A stretch of 64,000 nucleotides of DNA from Sphingomonas sp. So64.6b. Its GTDB lineage: Bacteria; Pseudomonadota; Alphaproteobacteria; Sphingomonadales; Sphingomonadaceae. The notes under the pieces were generated by a model. The model saw only the letters and a list, made by a program, of their open reading frames with translations, ran no database searches and was not told the origin of the DNA. The translations under genes were made by a program, and so were the position numbers. This document shows positions 63,566 through 64,000 of this stretch, piece by piece. The stretch covers positions 248,001 to 312,000 of the forward strand of contig NZ_CP048817.1 of NCBI RefSeq assembly GCF_014171475.1, read 5' to 3'. Each line of letters begins with the position of its first letter. The first letter of the stretch is position 1.

Positions 63566-64000
63566 ATGATGGATAGCCAGGGCTGGGTGCGCGGCGTGGG
63601 AAGCGGTCTGCTACTGCTGCTGGTTTCCGCTTGCTCGGGCGCGAAGCCGCCTGCGGGGCCGCCGCCGACGAACGTCACTGTGGCCGTGCCCTTGCAGCGC
63701 GACGTCGTCGATTGGGACGAATATGTCGGCCGGTTCGAGGCGGTTCAGGACGTCGAGCTGCGCCCGCGCGTTTCGGGTACGATCGATCGCGTATTGTTCA
63801 CCGACGGTCAGAATGTCGGTCAGGGCCAGGCGTTGTTCACGATCGATCCGCGCCCCTATCGTGCCGCGCTCGGCCAGGCTCAGGCGGCTGCGGCCAAAGC
63901 TGCCGCATCGCTCGCCAATGCCCGTTCGGAGCAAGCGCGCGCGCAGAAACTGCTCGAGGTCCAGGCGATCTCGAAGGAGGAGTTCGAGACCAAGCAAGCG
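63566..64000 (+). CDS. RND efflux periplasmic adaptor lipoprotein, 3' end cut by window
   Basis: The visible 145 residues begin MMDSQGWVRGVGSGLLLLLVSACSG, a lipoprotein signal with lipobox VSAC. VAVPLQRDVVDWDEYVGRFEAVQDVELRPRVSGTIDRVLFTDGQNVGQGQALFTIDPRPY, the AcrA/MexA-type lipoyl region, follows. The start of the alpha-hairpin (AQAAAAKAAASLANARSEQARAQKLLEVQAISKEEFE) is also present. The RND pump gene presumably lies to the right. Confidence 0.87.
   Translation, partial: MMDSQGWVRGVGSGLLLLLVSACSGAKPPAGPPPTNVTVAVPLQRDVVDWDEYVGRFEAVQDVELRPRVSGTIDRVLFTDGQNVGQGQALFTIDPRPYRAALGQAQAAAAKAAASLANARSEQARAQKLLEVQAISKEEFETKQA

Overview
The window looks like a chromosomal segment of a high-GC alphaproteobacterium of the Sphingomonadales, probably Sphingomonas or a close relative. 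The grounds are the dense GC-rich gene layout, two TonB-dependent receptors, a KduI/KduD/KdgK uronate operon, and the CCGTTCG..CTGAGCTTGTCGAAG inverted repeats that I associate with this order. The species call is inference. No rRNA, tRNA, CRISPR array, integrase or complete insertion sequence was recognised.

Layout, 0-14 kb: the 3' part of an efflux adaptor with a MacB-type ATPase and permease; a leftward aldehyde oxidoreductase operon (2Fe-2S, FAD/4Fe-4S and Mo subunits, then XdhC and MocA maturation factors); a periplasmic glycerophosphodiesterase and a small lipoprotein; a LacI-kduI-kduD-kdgK uronate catabolic unit with a 12-bp palindromic operator.

14-28 kb: a decayed beta-helix gene, a monooxygenase-like gene, a GlxA-type regulator divergent from azlCD with a long palindrome at the regulator start, several secreted proteins, a TetR regulator, a POT peptide transporter, a siderophore-type TonB receptor, an MmyB-like regulator, and a DCC/DUF393 plus saccharopine-dehydrogenase-like/DUF4166 pair.

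28-36 kb: a DctB/DctD two-component system faces a dctA-TonB receptor-SGNH hydrolase operon. Two tandem DctD-like sites lie between them. The DctD homologue lacks the GAFTGA loop needed to contact sigma-54, and no good -24/-12 promoter was found.

36-42 kb: a metallo-beta-lactamase-fold protein with a degenerate metal motif, a HerA-like ATPase, a CitE-like lyase and a carotenoid oxygenase. 42.3-45.5 kb: a compositionally distinct, AT-richer three-gene cassette with start/stop overlaps (ParB-like protein, unknown protein, DNA methyltransferase). It is a candidate defence or DNA-modification island with no match to a system I can name.

46-54 kb: small secreted proteins, an alpha/beta hydrolase, a TetR regulator divergent from a GFA-like protein, a repeat-rich patch, an orphan terminase-small-subunit-like protein, a secreted methyltransferase-fold protein, an HD-GYP protein, and a MerR regulator divergent from a methyltransferase across a SoxR-like box. 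55-63.2 kb: a nucleotidyltransferase, a DUF6916 protein, three tandem tail-collar paralogues with a GNAT, then a probable lasso-peptide precursor, lasso cyclase and ABC exporter. No recognisable lasso B1/B2 protein lies in the window. The window ends inside an RND efflux adaptor lipoprotein.
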